Below, piece by piece: positions 1-9,854 of a stretch of 64,000 nucleotides of DNA (its first letter is position 1; every line of letters starts with the position of its first letter). The DNA lies in contig SZXX01000030.1 of assembly GCA_005843825.1 (NCBI GenBank), forward strand, positions 1 through 64,000, written 5' to 3'. Below the pieces are notes generated by a model, which was not told where the DNA came from, searched no databases, and was given only the letters and a program-made list of their open reading frames with translations. The stretch is from Chlorobium sp. GTDB lineage: Bacteria > Bacteroidota > Chlorobiia > Chlorobiales > Chlorobiaceae. A program made the position numbers and the translations under genes.

Positions 1-21
1 ATTTTTAACCGGACACTACTG
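1..21. repeat. Repeat family F, copy 1 (insertion-sequence-end-like motif)
   Basis: The first 21 bases match positions 31234-31254 at 20 of 21 bases; the core is ACCGGACACTACTG. Neither copy lies in a gene. The size and abrupt edges suggest a terminal inverted repeat of an insertion sequence. No transposase is visible inside the window, and whatever lies left of position 1 cannot be seen. Confidence 0.5.
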
Positions 22-274
22 TATCGGGGTAGAGATCAACGAATTTTATGGGTGAAATTACGCTGGAACCAATATAACAAACTATCCTTTCATCGTAAAT
101 ATAAAGCGAAAGTTTGTCGATTTTTGGAGGTTACCCTTCATTATATTTTTGGGGATAACGGAATTTTTGGAGGTCACACAAAAGAAAGAGCTTACTGCGC
201 GCTTTACTTGATGGTGTTTATGGGGTGATGGAGTTTTTGAATGGACCAGAACCTTCTCAGGTAGTGTTGAAACG
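22..274. other. Non-coding stretch downstream of priA
   Basis: I see no gene here. The only structure is a 12-bp direct repeat, ATTTTTGGAGGT, at 120-131 and 163-174, with a related ATTTTTGGGG at about 146-155. With the family F motif at the left edge, this may be debris of a mobile element. Confidence 0.4.
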
Positions 275-2713
275 TTACATGAGGTTCAGAGGGTCGACGT
301 CGATGGTAATGGCGAGGCCTGAAGTGCGGAAGCGGGAGGTGATGTCGTCACTCATCTGTTTTACAAAGAGTGGTGAGAGTTTGCCGTCGAAAAGTTTGAC
401 AAGTACATGGTAACGGTAACGGCCTCTGATTTTTGCAATGCCTGCAGGGGCGGGACCGAGAATGATTCCATTCTTTTCAGGCAGTTGACCTTGCAGAGTT
501 TCCCGGCAGTAGAGGGCGGCCTGTTCAGCCTGCTTTTCGTCCGCGGAGGTGCATTCGAATTTTATAAGCCGTGATGCCGGAGGGTAGTGGAGTTCCTTTC
601 TGAAAGCAGATTCCTGATGAAAAAACTTTTTATAGCTCTCCTTTTCCTGCAGGAGAGCGGCGAAAACATCGCTCTCCTTGTTGTAGACCTGAAAGTAGAC
701 CTCTCCCGGCATAGTAGAGCGTCCAGCACGTCCGGCGACCTGGGTGAGCAGGGAGAATGTTCGCTCCGAAGCCCTGAAGTCGGGGATGTTGAGCCCTATA
801 TCGGCCATAAGAACCCCTACCAGGGTTACTGATGGAAAATCTAGTCCTTTGGCTACCATTTGTGTGCCGAGAAGAATTCGTGCTTTCCCCGATTGGAATT
901 CCTTGAGAATGCGTCCGTGAGCACCTTTGGCGGTTGTGGTATCGACATCCATGCGAAGGATTTTTTCTTCAGGAAAAAGGGTCTGCAGCTCTTCCTCTAT
1001 ACGCTCGGTGCCGCTACTTTTGAAGAACAGGTCGGTCGATAAGCATTGTTCGCATGATCCTCTGAAGGGTTCAATATGGCCGCAGTAGTGGCAGCGCAGA
1101 TGGTTCTGGGTTGCATGGTATACCAGGGGGATACTGCAGAACCTGCAGACCGGGATGTGACCGCATGCAAGGCAGAAGATACTTCCGGCAAAGCCTCTTC
1201 TGTTTTGCAGAAGAATGACCTGTTCGTTTTTGTTGAGGCGAAGTTCAATCTGGCGGTAGAGCAGTTCAGAGATCGATGCAGAGGCCTTTGGACTCTCTTT
1301 CATCCAGATCAGCCGGATGAGGGGCATAGTTGCCCCATCAACGCGTTCTGGAAGGTTTACAAGGGTATATTTGCCCGAGAGCGCGTTGCTGTATGATTCA
1401 AACGATGGCGTTGCCGATCCAAGCACACAGATTGCCTTGCTGTACATTGCTCTCATAACTGCTGTATCGCGTGCATTGTAGCGTGGATTACGGTCTTGTT
1501 TGTAGGCGCCGTCATGCTCTTCGTCTACAATGATTGCACCGACATTGTCGAGGGGAGCGAATATGGTTGAACGGGCACCAAGGGCAATTTTTGTTTTACC
1601 AAGCCGGAGACTGTGCCATGCATCATATTTTTCCTGATTGCTCATCGCACTGTGCATAATGGTGATCTCATCATGAAAGTGCTCACGGAACCTGCCGGCA
1701 GTCTGAGGCGTCAGGGCAATTTCAGGGACGAGCACAATAGCAGTTTTTCCGGCTGCGATAACTTTTTTCAGCAGTTCAATATAGATCAGGGTCTTTCCGC
1801 TGCCGGTGACGCCGTGCAGAAGGAAGGTTTTGTATTGCTGTGTTTCGAATGCGCCCGTAAGCTGCTCAAGAGCTTCTTTTTGTGAAGCTGTCAGGGTTTT
1901 TGGCGACTGCGGCGTTTCTGAAAAACCGGTTGTGAAATTGCTCGTAACCTCGATCAGAACCTTTTCTGCATACCCTTTTTTAACAAGGGTGTTAAGGGTC
2001 TCTGTTGAGATCCCGATGCTTTCGGCAAATGCAGGGACATCGCCAAGGGATGCCAGTATATTGAAGGCCTCAAGCTGCCGGGGAGAGCCTTTAAGGATTT
2101 CTGACACATTGTCCGGCAGTGAGCTGTTCAGGCGGTAAGCGGGTTTCTGTTTTGGTTTTGTGGACGAAAACTTTTTGGCAAGCGTCAGATGTCCTCCACG
2201 CTCAAGTTCAGCGAGGGTCCGATAGAGCTGTTTTTTCCCGAGCCGCCGTTGGAGCTGATGAACGGTGAGGCGTTTCTCCCTGATCAACATCTGCATGATT
2301 GATCGCCGGAGTTTTGTATTGATGATTTTCGGGTTTTCAGTGCTGAGTGCAAAGCCTGTTATTTCAGCGACGTCATTAACTGTTGTTCTCACTGCAGCAG
2401 GCAGAGCCACAGTAAGGGTATCAACTCTTCTTGTGAGGTAGTAATCGGCCATCCAGTCGGTAAGCTGCAGAAGGGAGGTGTTAAGGACAGGCCGCCCGTC
2501 ATAAAGCACATCCAGTATCTCAAGAGGTGAAGGTTCCTCTGTATGCTCACGGGAAAGGCTGATAATGTAGCCGATAGAAACGGAGCTGCTCCCTTTTTTC
2601 GCAGAAAGGAGTACCATGCATCCGGGCCGGAGTTCGTGTTCCAGAGTTTCAGGGACCAATGCTGCACATGGTTCGCCTCTGAAATATTTTTCTGCTGCTA
2701 TGATTGCGTGCAT
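275..2713 (-). CDS. priA: Primosomal protein N' (replication restart helicase PriA)
   Basis: PriA is a superfamily 2 DNA helicase that recognises stalled forks and reloads the replisome. The 812-residue protein has the usual order: an N-terminal DNA-binding part, Walker A GVTGSGKT at residues 301-308, the DEEH box at 397-400, and a zinc-binding insert with eight cysteines (514, 517, 523, 526, 541, 544, 554, 557) inside the second helicase half. Length and motifs are complete. The ATG at 2713 aligns with the normal PriA N-terminus. It lies only 12 nt after a hairpin with a T-run that ends the adk operon (2725-2755), so initiation is either read-through from adk or uses a promoter overlapping the hairpin. 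Confidence 0.97.
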   Translation of the reverse strand: MHAIIAAEKYFRGEPCAALVPETLEHELRPGCMVLLSAKKGSSSVSIGYIISLSREHTEEPSPLEILDVLYDGRPVLNTSLLQLTDWMADYYLTRRVDTLTVALPAAVRTTVNDVAEITGFALSTENPKIINTKLRRSIMQMLIREKRLTVHQLQRRLGKKQLYRTLAELERGGHLTLAKKFSSTKPKQKPAYRLNSSLPDNVSEILKGSPRQLEAFNILASLGDVPAFAESIGISTETLNTLVKKGYAEKVLIEVTSNFTTGFSETPQSPKTLTASQKEALEQLTGAFETQQYKTFLLHGVTGSGKTLIYIELLKKVIAAGKTAIVLVPEIALTPQTAGRFREHFHDEITIMHSAMSNQEKYDAWHSLRLGKTKIALGARSTIFAPLDNVGAIIVDEEHDGAYKQDRNPRYNARDTAVMRAMYSKAICVLGSATPSFESYSNALSGKYTLVNLPERVDGATMPLIRLIWMKESPKASASISELLYRQIELRLNKNEQVILLQNRRGFAGSIFCLACGHIPVCRFCSIPLVYHATQNHLRCHYCGHIEPFRGSCEQCLSTDLFFKSSGTERIEEELQTLFPEEKILRMDVDTTTAKGAHGRILKEFQSGKARILLGTQMVAKGLDFPSVTLVGVLMADIGLNIPDFRASERTFSLLTQVAGRAGRSTMPGEVYFQVYNKESDVFAALLQEKESYKKFFHQESAFRKELHYPPASRLIKFECTSADEKQAEQAALYCRETLQGQLPEKNGIILGPAPAGIAKIRGRYRYHVLVKLFDGKLSPLFVKQMSDDITSRFRTSGLAITIDVDPLNLM

Positions 2714-2724
2714 GGCGATGAATG

Positions 2725-2755
2725 AAAAAAGTCAGTGACAAGGCACTGACTTTTT
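2725..2755 (-). terminator. Rho-independent terminator after adk, immediately before priA
   Basis: A perfect 7-bp stem (GTCAGTG at 2731-2737, CACTGAC at 2744-2750) has a 6-nt loop and is flanked by A6 and T5, so it can work in both directions. On the minus strand it follows the adk stop by about 27 nt and its T-run ends 12 nt before the priA start codon. Confidence 0.85.
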
Positions 2756-2781
2756 ATAACTGAATGACTTTCGGGCCAGTG

Positions 2782-3438
2782 TCAGGATGTGAGTGCCTGA
2801 ATAATCCTGTCGCGAATTTCCTCTACTTTTCCAGTCCCTTCGATCCGATAATAGTTTGGAGCTTTTACTGTGCCGTTCTTCGACAAGGTTAAATAGTAGT
2901 TGATCAGCGGCTGCGTTTGTGCATGATAGACTTCAAGTCGTTTTCGTACCGTATCCTCATGATCGTCCTCACGCTGTACCAGGGGTTCACCTGTTTCGTC
3001 ATCAGTATCGGGTGTTTTAGGCGGATTAAAGAGTACATGATAGGTTCTCCCTGAAGCAGGATGGACACGACGTCCACTCATCCGTTCGATAATCTCCTTA
3101 TCCTCAACATTGATTTCAACAACATGGTCAATGCGGATTCCGTCTTTTCCGAGGGCCTCGGCCTGGGGAAGAGTACGTGGAAAGCCATCAAAAAGGCATC
3201 CATTTACGCAGTCGGGTTCTGTCAGACGCTCTTTGACAAGACCGATGATAATTTCATCGGATACGAGCTGACCGGCATCCATGATTTGTTTTGCTGCAAT
3301 ACCGAGGGGTGTGCCTGCTGCTACAGCAGAACGCAACATGTCACCGGTCGATATCTGCGGAATACCGAGAGATTTTGAAATATATGTAGACTGTGTTCCT
3401 TTGCCTGCACCCGGTGCTCCCAGTAAAATAATTCTCAT
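2782..3438 (-). CDS. adk: Adenylate kinase
   Basis: Catalyses ATP + AMP <-> 2 ADP in the cytoplasm. The N-terminus is [16 protein letters not shown], with the P-loop at residues 7-16. The NMP-binding part (STGDMLR) and the DGFPRT motif are present. The LID region ([12 protein letters not shown] and after) lacks the four-cysteine zinc site of Gram-positive enzymes. About 218 residues is the normal long-LID size. I start at the ATG at 3438; a TTG one codon upstream is open but unneeded. The gene follows the unknown gene 3449-4228 by about 10 nt, which suggests an rlmN-unknown-adk transcription unit. Confidence 0.97.
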   Translation of the reverse strand: MRIILLGAPGAGKGTQSTYISKSLGIPQISTGDMLRSAVAAGTPLGIAAKQIMDAGQLVSDEIIIGLVKERLTEPDCVNGCLFDGFPRTLPQAEALGKDGIRIDHVVEINVEDKEIIERMSGRRVHPASGRTYHVLFNPPKTPDTDDETGEPLVQREDDHEDTVRKRLEVYHAQTQPLINYYLTLSKNGTVKAPNYYRIEGTGKVEEIRDRIIQALTS

Positions 3439-3448
3439 CAAACTGATT

Positions 3449-4228
3449 TTAGATGGTTTTTTTTGATGTGACTATCATGATTTTTGGCTTTGAAGCTCTT
3501 GCCTGGTCGACAGTGGTATCAACTTCAGCTGCGCTTATCGACGATCCATTCTGCTCCGGGCTGGCGGACAAAGGTGCAGCAGCGTGAACAACTTCATGAC
3601 TTTTTGATGAGGTAGTGAGCTGTATAGTCTGAACGGGAGGCCTTTTCTTGAATTCGATTGTCTTGGCTTTAGGGGTGCCTTCAGAAATTTTATTAGTCTG
3701 AAGTTTGGCTTCATTAAAAATCTGCTGTGATTCTGCCGCAGCACCCTTCGCATCCAGAGATCGGAATTGATAGTCCTCTTCCTTGATGATCTGTTTTCTG
3801 AATTCAAAATCCAAAGCGCCGAGCATCACCCTGATAACCCTGCGGCTTTCACCGAGATCACCCCGGGACTCTATCTGGGTTTCAGCTTTGGCATTGACTG
3901 AGGTGATCAGGCGGCCGTTGACATCCTTCTCTTCAAGCAGTCCGAAGGTGATATTGATTTTCAAGCCCAGAAGAAGAAAAGAACTTACTTCGGCACGAAT
4001 CGAGGTCATGCCGCCGACAGCAGTTTTTTCATAGATCAGATTCCATCCTACCCAGTGATTAATTTTGGTAAGAATAAACTCTGTGACTGCCGCAATGGGC
4101 TGATCGTAGCGGCGCACCTTCAGTTCAGTGAAAACAGGGTGTTCCGAGGTATGCGTCGCATTACTCTTTAAGCCGTAATAAGTTTTGTTAAACTCATTTT
4201 TAAAAGGAATCAATTCAGAAAGATCCAT
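3449..4228 (-). CDS. Conserved hypothetical protein between rlmN and adk
   Basis: This 259-residue protein matches no family I recognise. Residues 1-160 are mixed alpha/beta and read as one folded domain. Residues 170-259 are low-complexity, rich in Lys, Ser, Ala and Gln, and probably disordered. No signal peptide or membrane segment is visible. It starts with ATG at 4228, 31 nt after the rlmN stop, and ends about 10 nt before adk, so it is probably co-transcribed with both. The tail ends in a basic, hydrophobic stretch ([13 protein letters not shown]). Real coding is supported by its length, tight packing and protein-like composition. Confidence 0.8.
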   Translation of the reverse strand: MDLSELIPFKNEFNKTYYGLKSNATHTSEHPVFTELKVRRYDQPIAAVTEFILTKINHWVGWNLIYEKTAVGGMTSIRAEVSSFLLLGLKINITFGLLEEKDVNGRLITSVNAKAETQIESRGDLGESRRVIRVMLGALDFEFRKQIIKEEDYQFRSLDAKGAAAESQQIFNEAKLQTNKISEGTPKAKTIEFKKRPPVQTIQLTTSSKSHEVVHAAAPLSASPEQNGSSISAAEVDTTVDQARASKPKIMIVTSKKTI

Positions 4229-4259
4229 AATTATTCGGACGGTTAGAGATTATTGCGGG

Positions 4260-5330
4260 TTACCGGGTGCTGTTTGTTGCAAGCTGTCCACATGCCGCAT
4301 TAATGGTTGTTCCGTAGCTTTTTCTGACCGTGACATGCAGTCCTGATGTAAGGAGTTGTTGCACAAACATATCGCGAGTTGAGCTGTAAACTGGCTTGAA
4401 TTTAATATTAATGATTGAATTGTAATCAATCAAATTAATTTTGCACAAAAAGGTCTTTGCAAACCGGGCAAGCATCCTGGCATCATCCACTGAATCGTTG
4501 ATTCCTTTGAGGAGCATATAGACAATGGTAACAGGCATACCGGTCAGTTCCGTGTACCCGGCAAGCGATTTGCCCAGCTCGTTCAGCGGGTACTGGCGCG
4601 CAGCAATCGGCATCAGCGATTCCCGTTTCTCTTGATCTGCGGCATGAAGCGAGACGGCAAGTTTGGTTTTCATTCCTGACCTTGCGAGCCGTTGAATTTC
4701 AGGGATTACCCCGACAGTTGAAATGGTTATTCTTTTCTGTGAAAGGCAGAAACTGTAATTTCTTGTGCTGAGGGTATCAATGGCTTCAATAACATTGTCT
4801 GTGTTCAGGAGCGGTTCGCCCATTCCCATAAAGACAATATTGGTGATTTTGTTGTTGGATGTTTTTTCGGCAGCAATCGAGTTAAGGGCATAGATCTGTC
4901 CGGTAATTTCTCCGGCACTGAGATTGCGACGGAACCCCATATTGCCCGTAGCACAGAAAGGGCATTGCAGCGGGCATCCAACCTGAGATGAGACGCAGGC
5001 AGTCATTCTTTCAGCTGAAGCAATGAGGACACTTTCCACACCCTCATTATCGGGTAGCTGCAGCAGTATTTTTTCTGTCGGGTTCAGGCAGGCATCTTCG
5101 AAACACTCCTGGCGATCAATGAGACGCAACTGCCCGATTGAAAATGTTTCAGAAAGCTTTTTTCGTAATGCGCGACTGAGGATGGTCATTTCGTCAAAGC
5201 TGGACGCATGGTGGCTGAAAAGCCATTGGTGTATCTGGGATGCCCTGAATGAAGGTTCCCCCATCGACTCCATTTTCTGCTGAAGCTGTTGAAAGGTGAG
5301 ATCTATTATATTCGGTAACTGTAGGATCAT
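4260..5330 (-). CDS. rlmN: Dual-specificity 23S rRNA/tRNA A2503/A37 C2-methyltransferase RlmN
   Basis: Radical-SAM enzyme that methylates C2 of adenosine 2503 in 23S rRNA and A37 in some tRNAs. The [4Fe-4S] motif CxxxCxxC is at Cys119, Cys123 and Cys126 (GCPLQCPFC). The two mechanistic cysteines of the family are present: Cys112 in ACVSSQ and Cys347 in AACGQL. The GMGEPLLN motif is intact. At 356 residues it is the standard length. It is the first gene of the minus-strand group leading to adk and is divergent from the DHH phosphoesterase gene. Confidence 0.95.
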   Translation of the reverse strand: MILQLPNIIDLTFQQLQQKMESMGEPSFRASQIHQWLFSHHASSFDEMTILSRALRKKLSETFSIGQLRLIDRQECFEDACLNPTEKILLQLPDNEGVESVLIASAERMTACVSSQVGCPLQCPFCATGNMGFRRNLSAGEITGQIYALNSIAAEKTSNNKITNIVFMGMGEPLLNTDNVIEAIDTLSTRNYSFCLSQKRITISTVGVIPEIQRLARSGMKTKLAVSLHAADQEKRESLMPIAARQYPLNELGKSLAGYTELTGMPVTIVYMLLKGINDSVDDARMLARFAKTFLCKINLIDYNSIINIKFKPVYSSTRDMFVQQLLTSGLHVTVRKSYGTTINAACGQLATNSTR

Positions 5331-5588
5331 TGAAAGATGATAGGTTTTTTTCGAAAAAAAGTGGTTGCAGTGAAAATGGCAAGGCCCGGATTCAGCCGTG
5401 CCCGCAAAAATTATATGCCATCATGAGCTCTTTTGCTGGTCCATTATAAAAAAAGTACTTTATCCCGGAAAATATATAGTACTGTTGTGTTGAAATGGTC
5501 CCTGAAAAGAGGGTAGTTTCTCTCTTTTGGTAGCGGTGAAAAAAGCATAGATTACGTTTTATTTTTTGTTTAAAGTTACCTCAATCTA
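5331..5588. promoter_or_regulatory. Divergent intergenic region rlmN / DHH phosphoesterase
   Basis: 258 bp separate two divergent starts, so promoters for both must lie here. Visible structure: a perfect palindrome of T7-CG-A7 at 5345-5360, close to rlmN, and a small stem AAAAGAG/CTCTTTT at about 5505-5530. I could not assign -35/-10 boxes with confidence. Confidence 0.4.
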
Positions 5589-6641
5589 ATGATATTACCT
5601 GAGTATGGCCGGACGCTTCAAAATGCTGAATGGTCTCCGGTCATCGACGAGCTTCTCGAAGGGCAGCACTTTGTTATTACAACCCATGAAAATTCCGATG
5701 GAGACGGTCTTGGCAGTGAGGTAGCTCTTGCAAGGGTACTCAAGGCGCTTGGCAAGGAGGTTACTATTGTCAACCCAACTGAAGTACCCCCGAATTACCA
5801 GTTTCTCAAGCAGCTCTACCCAATAACTCTTTTCAATAATAAAAGCGAGGATGCTATTCAGGAGCTCTCGCTGTGTGATGTTGTTATTCTGCTTGATGCC
5901 AATCTGCATGACAGGATGGGATCTCTCTGGCCTCATGTAGGTTTTTCAAGGGAACTCGGTGCTCTGAAAATTGTCTGCATTGACCATCATCTGGAGCCGG
6001 AAGATTTTACTGACGTTATGGTGTGCGAAAGCTATGCCTCATCGACAGGTGAACTGGTTTACGGGTTTGTGAATGCCCTCGAGGATCGTCTGGGCCGTGA
6101 GCTTTTCACTCCTGAAATTGCCACAGCTCTTTACGTCGCCGTCATGACGGATACCGGATCGTTCAGATTTCCGAAAACATCACCATACGTCTATATGCTT
6201 GCAGGAGACCTTGTCGGCAAGGGCGCTGATCCGGCTGATATTTACGACAGGATCTACAATTCACTCTCTACTCCGGCACTTAAACTGCTTGGAGCGGCAC
6301 TCAGTGCGATTTCCATTCTTGATGATGGTGAGATTTCCTGGCTTTTCATTTCGCAGGAGATGCTCAAAGCGACCGGGAGCAAATTGTTTGATACCGATCT
6401 TATTATCCGCTATCTTTTAAGTGTTCCCTCAGTCCGTATCGCCGTTCTTATTGTTGAGATGCAGGATGGGAGGACCAAGGCAAGCTTCAGGTCGCGTGGT
6501 AATATCTATGTCAATAAACTGGCTCAAAAATATGGCGGTGGCGGTCATATGAATGCTGCAGGATGTCTTTTCCAGTTCTCATCTGACAAGGCCCAGAATG
6601 TATTGCTTGAAGACCTGAGGGCGTTCCTCAGGCAGTCATAA
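5589..6641 (+). CDS. DHH-family phosphoesterase (NrnA-like oligoribonuclease / pAp phosphatase)
   Basis: The 350-residue protein has the DHH/DHHA1 architecture of NrnA, which degrades short oligonucleotides and often dephosphorylates 3'-phosphoadenosine 5'-phosphate. Metal-site motifs are visible: [10 protein letters not shown] at 31-40, LLDAN at 101-105, the DHH triad at 132-134 and TDTGSF near 188. The DHHA1 glycine motif [10 protein letters not shown] is at 316-325. The ATG at 5589 gives a complete N-terminus. Its stop overlaps the start of the next gene (TAATG at 6639-6643), so translation is probably coupled to the aminopeptidase. The choice between oligoribonuclease and pAp phosphatase cannot be made from sequence alone. 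Confidence 0.92.
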   Translation: MILPEYGRTLQNAEWSPVIDELLEGQHFVITTHENSDGDGLGSEVALARVLKALGKEVTIVNPTEVPPNYQFLKQLYPITLFNNKSEDAIQELSLCDVVILLDANLHDRMGSLWPHVGFSRELGALKIVCIDHHLEPEDFTDVMVCESYASSTGELVYGFVNALEDRLGRELFTPEIATALYVAVMTDTGSFRFPKTSPYVYMLAGDLVGKGADPADIYDRIYNSLSTPALKLLGAALSAISILDDGEISWLFISQEMLKATGSKLFDTDLIIRYLLSVPSVRIAVLIVEMQDGRTKASFRSRGNIYVNKLAQKYGGGGHMNAAGCLFQFSSDKAQNVLLEDLRAFLRQS

Positions 6642-8194
6642 TGAAACAAATAACCTCTCTCATAACGATGGCAAGTAATCCTATGAAAATATCTCTGCTT
6701 AAAAGTAATCTTGAAGCTGTCGGCGCTGATCTTCTGGCTCTGCCGTTCAGCACTGGTGCATTGAAAAAAGAAGCTGAAGAGGCGCTTCTGGCCTTGGGAT
6801 TTGATATTCAGGTGTTGAAAGATTTTAAAGCAGATGCCGGTGAAGTGGTTGTTTTGTATGGTGGGGGCAAAAAGCATGCAGCTGCCCGCATAGCGCTGCT
6901 TGGTCTTGGAGAGGCCAAAACCCTTGATGACTGGCGGAAGGCTTCGGTCTCCTTTGCTTCAAAGGCAGTGGATATGAAACTTGGAAAAATTGCTGTTGAC
7001 TGTTCCGGCATCAAGAGCCTCTCTGCAGCTACCGGACAAAGTGTTGCAACGTTGGCTGCAACCCTTGTCGAAGGTTGTTCTGTCGGCTCCTATCGCTTTG
7101 ATCGCCTGAAAAGCGGTAAACTGGATAAAAAGAAGAGTGCTCCGAAATCGAAAGAGATTGCCGAGCTGTTGCTGAGGGTTGATGCCCAAGAGTCAGTAGA
7201 GGTTGAAAAAGGAGTTGCTGAGGGAAAAATTGTTGCCTCATGCCAGAAGATGGCCAGGGATATGGTGAATCTCCCGGGCAATTATCTGCAGGCAGACGAT
7301 ATTGCGAAAGCCGCAGTGGAGTCTGGAAAAAAACATGGGTATGACGTTACGGTTCTTCATAAGAAACAGATAGAATCACTCTGCATGGGCGGTCTGCTTG
7401 CGGTCAATCAAGGCAGCTTTCATCCCCCGACCTTTACAGTGCTTGACTACAAACCAAAAGGGAAAGCCAAGCTTGTTGTCGCACTTGTCGGTAAAGGCGT
7501 TACCTTTGATTCCGGCGGTATTTCGCTCAAGCCTTCAGAAAATATGGGTGAGATGAAGTCAGACATGTCAGGCGCAGCTAGTGTGCTTGGCGCGGTTGAG
7601 GCTGTCGTTCGATTAGGGCTACCTCTGCATGTTATAGGCCTTATTCCAGCCACAGACAACATGCCCAGCGGCACAGCCCAGAAGCCTGGTGATGTTATTA
7701 CCACCTACTCAGGCATTACTGTTGAGGTGGGCAATACTGATGCTGAGGGGCGTCTGATTTTAGCTGATGCCTTGACCTATGCCAAAGAGAAATACAAGCC
7801 TGATGTTATTATTGATGTAGCGACCCTTACCGGAGCCTGCATTGTTGCTCTCGGGTACGGTGTTGCGGGTCTTTTCAGCAATAACGACAAACTTGCTGAT
7901 GAAATTTTTCAGGCAGGGCAGCAGTCCGGTGAAAAAGTATGGCGGATGCCGCTATGGGATCTCTATGATGAGCAGATCAAGTCTGACGTTGCTGATGTGA
8001 ACAATACCGGAGGGCGCGGTGCAGGCTCTGTTACAGCAGCAAAATTTCTTGAGAAATTTATTGATGGCCATAAAAACTGGGCTCATATTGATATTGCCGG
8101 CCCCTCTTTTCTTCCTAAAGGTGGAGGCAAGGTTAATGGAGGTACCGGTTTCGGCGTAAGCCTCCTTGTTGAACTCCTGAAAAAATGGGCATAA
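6641..8194 (+). CDS. pepA: Leucyl aminopeptidase (M17 family)
   Basis: Cytosolic dinuclear metallo-aminopeptidase that removes N-terminal residues from peptides. The M17 signature NTDAEGRL is at 365-372. The metal ligands Lys285, Asp290, Asp308, Asp367 and Glu369 and the catalytic Arg371 are present. The N-terminal macro-like regulatory domain covers about residues 15-190. At 517 residues it is slightly long. The ATG overlapping the upstream stop gives a 14-residue lead, and a second ATG at 6683 (MKISLL...) would give an N-terminus more like family members. It is translationally coupled to the DHH phosphoesterase, which suggests a salvage or turnover operon. Confidence 0.95.
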   Translation: MKQITSLITMASNPMKISLLKSNLEAVGADLLALPFSTGALKKEAEEALLALGFDIQVLKDFKADAGEVVVLYGGGKKHAAARIALLGLGEAKTLDDWRKASVSFASKAVDMKLGKIAVDCSGIKSLSAATGQSVATLAATLVEGCSVGSYRFDRLKSGKLDKKKSAPKSKEIAELLLRVDAQESVEVEKGVAEGKIVASCQKMARDMVNLPGNYLQADDIAKAAVESGKKHGYDVTVLHKKQIESLCMGGLLAVNQGSFHPPTFTVLDYKPKGKAKLVVALVGKGVTFDSGGISLKPSENMGEMKSDMSGAASVLGAVEAVVRLGLPLHVIGLIPATDNMPSGTAQKPGDVITTYSGITVEVGNTDAEGRLILADALTYAKEKYKPDVIIDVATLTGACIVALGYGVAGLFSNNDKLADEIFQAGQQSGEKVWRMPLWDLYDEQIKSDVADVNNTGGRGAGSVTAAKFLEKFIDGHKNWAHIDIAGPSFLPKGGGKVNGGTGFGVSLLVELLKKWA

Positions 8195-8252
8195 GGCAGT
8201 GCCTTTGTACCCCAAAGCATGTCAGCAGATGAACTATTAATCTGAACTCATC

Positions 8253-8960
8253 ATGATGAAGGCCGTGCCTCAAAATCCTGTAGTGATAATCCCGGGAGTT
8301 CTGTTCTGGGATTCTCTCTATGATGTCATGAAAGATGCTCTCGCACTCTATATCCCTAAAGAGAAAATCGCCATTGCGCCGGTCTCACTCGTTGACTGGA
8401 TAGGATTTCCGCCGTCACCCGAAAAGTCCACCAACCGGGTCATGAAAGCAGTTGACGGTGCGATCAGAACTATGGAAAGAAAATTTCCCGGGGAACCCAT
8501 AACTCTCGTTGCGCATAGCGGGGGAGGGAGTGTTGCTATGGTCTATCTTCTCGAAAAACCATTTCAGGGTGATGTTTACACTCCCGGAAATCGTGTAGGG
8601 AAGCTTATTACTTTAGGAACTCCTTTTCATACTCATGAATATTATGCGAAAATAAAGACGGATTTTATTTTCAAGTATCTTCAAACAGATTTTTTTAGGC
8701 GTTATCTTGTTATATCTGTTGCCAGTGATAAGTATATTGGCAATTCTCAGGGAAGTTTTGTCGAAAAAATGTGTTACAAGTTTTACCAAAGCGTCCAGGA
8801 TGATGGTAATGTGGGTGGCGATGGAATAGTCCCTGCAAAAAGCTGTTTTCTTGATGGTGCTGAAAATGTTACTATTGCTGATGCAGAACATCTGCCAACA
8901 CCACATACCAGGTGGTATGGCACAAAAGAAGGGGTTGAACAATGGATTCAGTGGCTATAA
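8253..8960 (+). CDS. Alpha/beta-hydrolase, lipase/PGAP1-like
   Basis: A 235-residue single-domain alpha/beta hydrolase. The N-terminal [11 protein letters not shown] strand-turn is typical of lipases, and the nucleophile elbow AHSGGG places the likely catalytic serine at residue 89. A candidate acid is in the GGDGIVP motif and a candidate histidine lies in EHLPTPH near residues 213-218. No signal peptide is seen, so it should be cytoplasmic. Substrate unknown; an acyl ester or lipid is plausible. Its end overlaps the start of the lipoprotein gene (ATG at 8942), so the two are probably co-translated. Either of two consecutive ATGs (8253, 8256) could start it. Confidence 0.82.
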   Translation: MMKAVPQNPVVIIPGVLFWDSLYDVMKDALALYIPKEKIAIAPVSLVDWIGFPPSPEKSTNRVMKAVDGAIRTMERKFPGEPITLVAHSGGGSVAMVYLLEKPFQGDVYTPGNRVGKLITLGTPFHTHEYYAKIKTDFIFKYLQTDFFRRYLVISVASDKYIGNSQGSFVEKMCYKFYQSVQDDGNVGGDGIVPAKSCFLDGAENVTIADAEHLPTPHTRWYGTKEGVEQWIQWL

Positions 8961-9790
8961 GGAATAGTCGGGTAAGGCTTGCCGGGGTTGTAATTTTTGC
9001 ATTTCTTCTTGCTCTGTCGGCGTGCAGTCAGGAGAAGCAGAAGCGTGATCCGAGGCAGGAGCATCTCGAATCAATGATGGCTATTCTTGCCCAGGTACAG
9101 AAAAATCTTGGCAGAATTCAGCAGAAAGAGGCTGTTGTTGAACGTCTCTCTTCAGGTGTTGAGGGGAAGGATTCAACAAATGTCAAACAGATTGGCCACG
9201 ATATTACTACCAGCATCCGCTTTATCGATTCCACGCTGGCTGCAAGCAAAAATCTGATCAAGAAGCTTGAAGACGAGAACAGAACCTCCTCGTATCGAGT
9301 CGAATCTCTTGACAGGCTTGTTTCTGAGATGAAAGTCGCCATAAACACCAAAGACTCAGAGGTCAAAGCGCTCAAAGGTCAGCTTCAGAAGCTGAACAAG
9401 CAGATTACATCTCTTATGGCGACAGTTGATGTGCTTGACAAGTTTATACAGGGTCAGGAAGTACAGCTTTATACAGCCTATTACATTTCAGGTACCTTTA
9501 ATGATCTTGTGTCAAAAGGTATTCTTGTTCGTATAAACCCGCTTGAGAAGTTGTTCGGCAGCGAGTATCGTCTTGCATCCGACTTTAATGTTAATCTTTT
9601 CAAGAAGGTTGACATTACTGAAACAAGAGATCTGTTTTTTGATAAGCCACTGGCAAACCTCAAAATCATAACACCTCATTCTGTAGGCTCTTATGAACTT
9701 GTTGGAGGGAAAACATCATCGGTTCTCCTCATACGCGATGAAAACGCTTTCTGGCAGAAATCCCGCTGTCTGGTGGTCGTTATCGAATAA
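8942..9790 (+). CDS. Coiled-coil lipoprotein of unknown function
   Basis: A 282-residue protein with an N-terminal basic segment, a hydrophobic stretch and a lipobox LSAC (lipidated Cys28), so it should be anchored in the envelope facing the periplasm. Residues about 40-170 form long heptad-like helices rich in Lys, Glu, Gln and Leu, a probable coiled coil. Residues 175-282 look like a small beta-rich domain. I recognise no enzymatic motif. The start overlaps the hydrolase gene by 19 nt. Confidence 0.8.
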   Translation: MDSVAIRNSRVRLAGVVIFAFLLALSACSQEKQKRDPRQEHLESMMAILAQVQKNLGRIQQKEAVVERLSSGVEGKDSTNVKQIGHDITTSIRFIDSTLAASKNLIKKLEDENRTSSYRVESLDRLVSEMKVAINTKDSEVKALKGQLQKLNKQITSLMATVDVLDKFIQGQEVQLYTAYYISGTFNDLVSKGILVRINPLEKLFGSEYRLASDFNVNLFKKVDITETRDLFFDKPLANLKIITPHSVGSYELVGGKTSSVLLIRDENAFWQKSRCLVVVIE

Positions 9791-9811
9791 TCCGGAGATA
9801 CTTTTCGAAGC

Positions 9812-9840
9812 TTGACAGTATACATCAGTACGCTTTAACT
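9812..9840 (+). promoter_or_regulatory. Candidate sigma-70-type promoter for UDP-glucose dehydrogenase
   Basis: A perfect TTGACA at 9812-9817 is followed, after 17 bp, by TTAACT at 9835-9840, which matches TATAAT at three of six positions. It ends 14 nt before the ATG at 9855, so the leader would be very short. This is motif recognition only. Confidence 0.4.
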
Positions 9841-9854
9841 CTCTCATCCTCTTT

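Noticed and set aside
1076..1396. Long opposite-strand frames inside priA and similar frames inside thiD, hcp and pepA
   Set aside because: They are opposite-strand shadows of genes with clear conserved motifs, and none resembles a protein family.
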